In this document: one piece after another, positions 63,001-64,000 of the stretch
Layout: each line of letters begins with the position of its first letter
Numbering within the stretch: position 1 is the stretch's first letter
Source of the DNA: Lineus longissimus
Lineage: Eukaryota > Nemertea > Pilidiophora > Heteronemertea > Lineidae
Reading direction: 5' to 3'
DNA length: 64,000 nucleotides
NCBI RefSeq assembly: GCF_910592395.1
Contig: NC_088309.1
Span: forward strand, 24,246,599-24,310,598
Notes under the pieces: model-generated
The model's database searches: none
Seen by the model: the letters and a program-made list of their open reading frames with translations, nothing else
What the model was told of the DNA's origin: nothing
Position numbers and translations under genes: made by a program

Positions 63001-64000
63001 CTGAGTATTCAGCACACTACTAAAACAAATTACCTTACTTTGCTCATGGCATCTCATAATTATTGTATCAGTAATACAAAGTTCAAATTAGATTTTCTAA
63101 CAACAAATGGCCTACGGATTGGGTGCACATTGAAAAGAGACTCTGTCAATGCCTATGCAAACCCCAACAACTGTATCATATCGATTTCGATCTTGCTAAA
63201 TTGTCGCTCTCGACAAGACCATGCAAACCAACCAGGCAACACCTCCCAATGCTAAAGCCAATATCAGTTATTCATAGGATTTTTATGATCAGATTACTAA
63301 GCAGTAATAGTTACATTAGACCCACTAAGAATGTTATTCGGCACTAATAGCATGATTCATGTTAGAATATTATAGTCTGGGTTTATACATGATAAATACC
63401 TGCTGATCGATATATTCAATACCTTGATATTCGTTCTTTATATGCGGGAATTACTGTGGACTTATTGAACTGCTTTTTATACTTGATCCCATTGGCTTGC
63501 AATGGCGATGGAAGAATTTTCATTGAGTTTAACGTTAATCGTTCCCTAGCGTCAATTGAAATGTTTCTACAAATCCATGGTGGATTATATTGAGTTGCTC
63601 GCTATTTACAAACCATAAAGCGCCAGATTTTGAAATATGGCAAAAGGCTGCCATAAAAGACACATGATTGCATGGAAGGGAATTAATTGTGGGCCAAATG
63701 GAACCAAGTGTAAAATATCATTGCATTATATATAGGAATTCACTACTGCAGTTGGCTGGCTGGCTTGTGGTTGTTGGAGATGTACAAAATTAGTTCTCAA
63801 AAGAGTCAGTATCCATAACACAAAGTCTCTCAGTATCCGATATTTTCAACGATAAAATGTTTTTTCTTAGCCTATGCTGTGCAAGTACACGTATTAAAAA
63901 AACATTCAGGCAACTTGACATAAGGTCTAGGCTTAACATACTTAACAAGTATGTCAACTTTTGCCATCTTACACTTAGCCTTATATTTATTGTCGCTTTT
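60085..64000. other. non-coding stretch, no gene recognised
   Basis: No gene recognised. Includes a G15 run (60832-60846), a two-copy TTAGGG-like motif (about 61461-61474) and short frames with no motif at 61.1-62.4 and 63.0-63.3 kb. Confidence 0.4.
60826..60846 (+). repeat. G15 homopolymer with flanking GGGG
   Basis: GGGGAT followed by 15 consecutive G residues. It is a G-quadruplex candidate and a likely polymorphic or sequencing-error site. Confidence 0.8.

Overview
The window looks like nuclear DNA of an animal, most likely an invertebrate, and it is very gene-poor. The evidence is low coding density, AT-rich sequence, one spliced gene of a family typical of invertebrates, tRNA-like SINE remnants, foldback elements and many decayed minisatellites. 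The frequent TACATGTA octamers and the general texture would suit a marine invertebrate, but nothing here fixes the phylum. There are no operons, prokaryotic signals, rRNA genes or intact tRNA genes.

The one gene I can support is on the minus strand at 29377-30897. It has two exons, and the reading frame joins exactly across an 807-bp GT-AG intron. The 237-residue product has an N-terminal MADF (Myb/SANT-like) DNA-binding domain and a C-terminal BESS motif, so it is a sequence-specific transcriptional regulator of the Adf-1/MADF-BESS class. Just upstream (31070-31310) lies an imperfect inverted repeat holding a strong hairpin and a perfect DR2 nuclear-receptor-type site.

Layout: 1-9150 is non-coding with a tRNA-like SINE dimer near 4 kb. 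9157-9870 is a higher-order minisatellite (42-bp monomers in a 126-bp unit). 13.7-14.0 kb is a 250-bp foldback. 14.3-14.8 and 18.1-18.7 kb are decayed tandem repeats with 150-165-bp units. 26.16-26.55 kb is a GC-rich foldback or MITE-like element. 28.2-28.6 kb is a 67-bp array. 29.4-30.9 kb is the MADF-BESS gene. 37.8 kb is a decamer repeat. 42.7 and 46.8 kb hold two weak candidate exons on the plus strand. 53.2-53.6 and 57.2-57.9 kb hold older duplications, and 56.7 and 59.7-60.1 kb hold 40-bp and 74-bp arrays. An AT-rich repeat family recurs at five places (19.9, 32.0, 37.3, 44.2 and 50.6 kb) in both orientations.

Most long ORFs are chance frames or repeat-driven. I did not find a convincing new biological system. 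The most useful leads are the MADF-BESS gene with its unusual upstream inverted repeat, the two foldback elements, the dispersed AT-rich family, and an isolated perfect RFX X-box at 52540.
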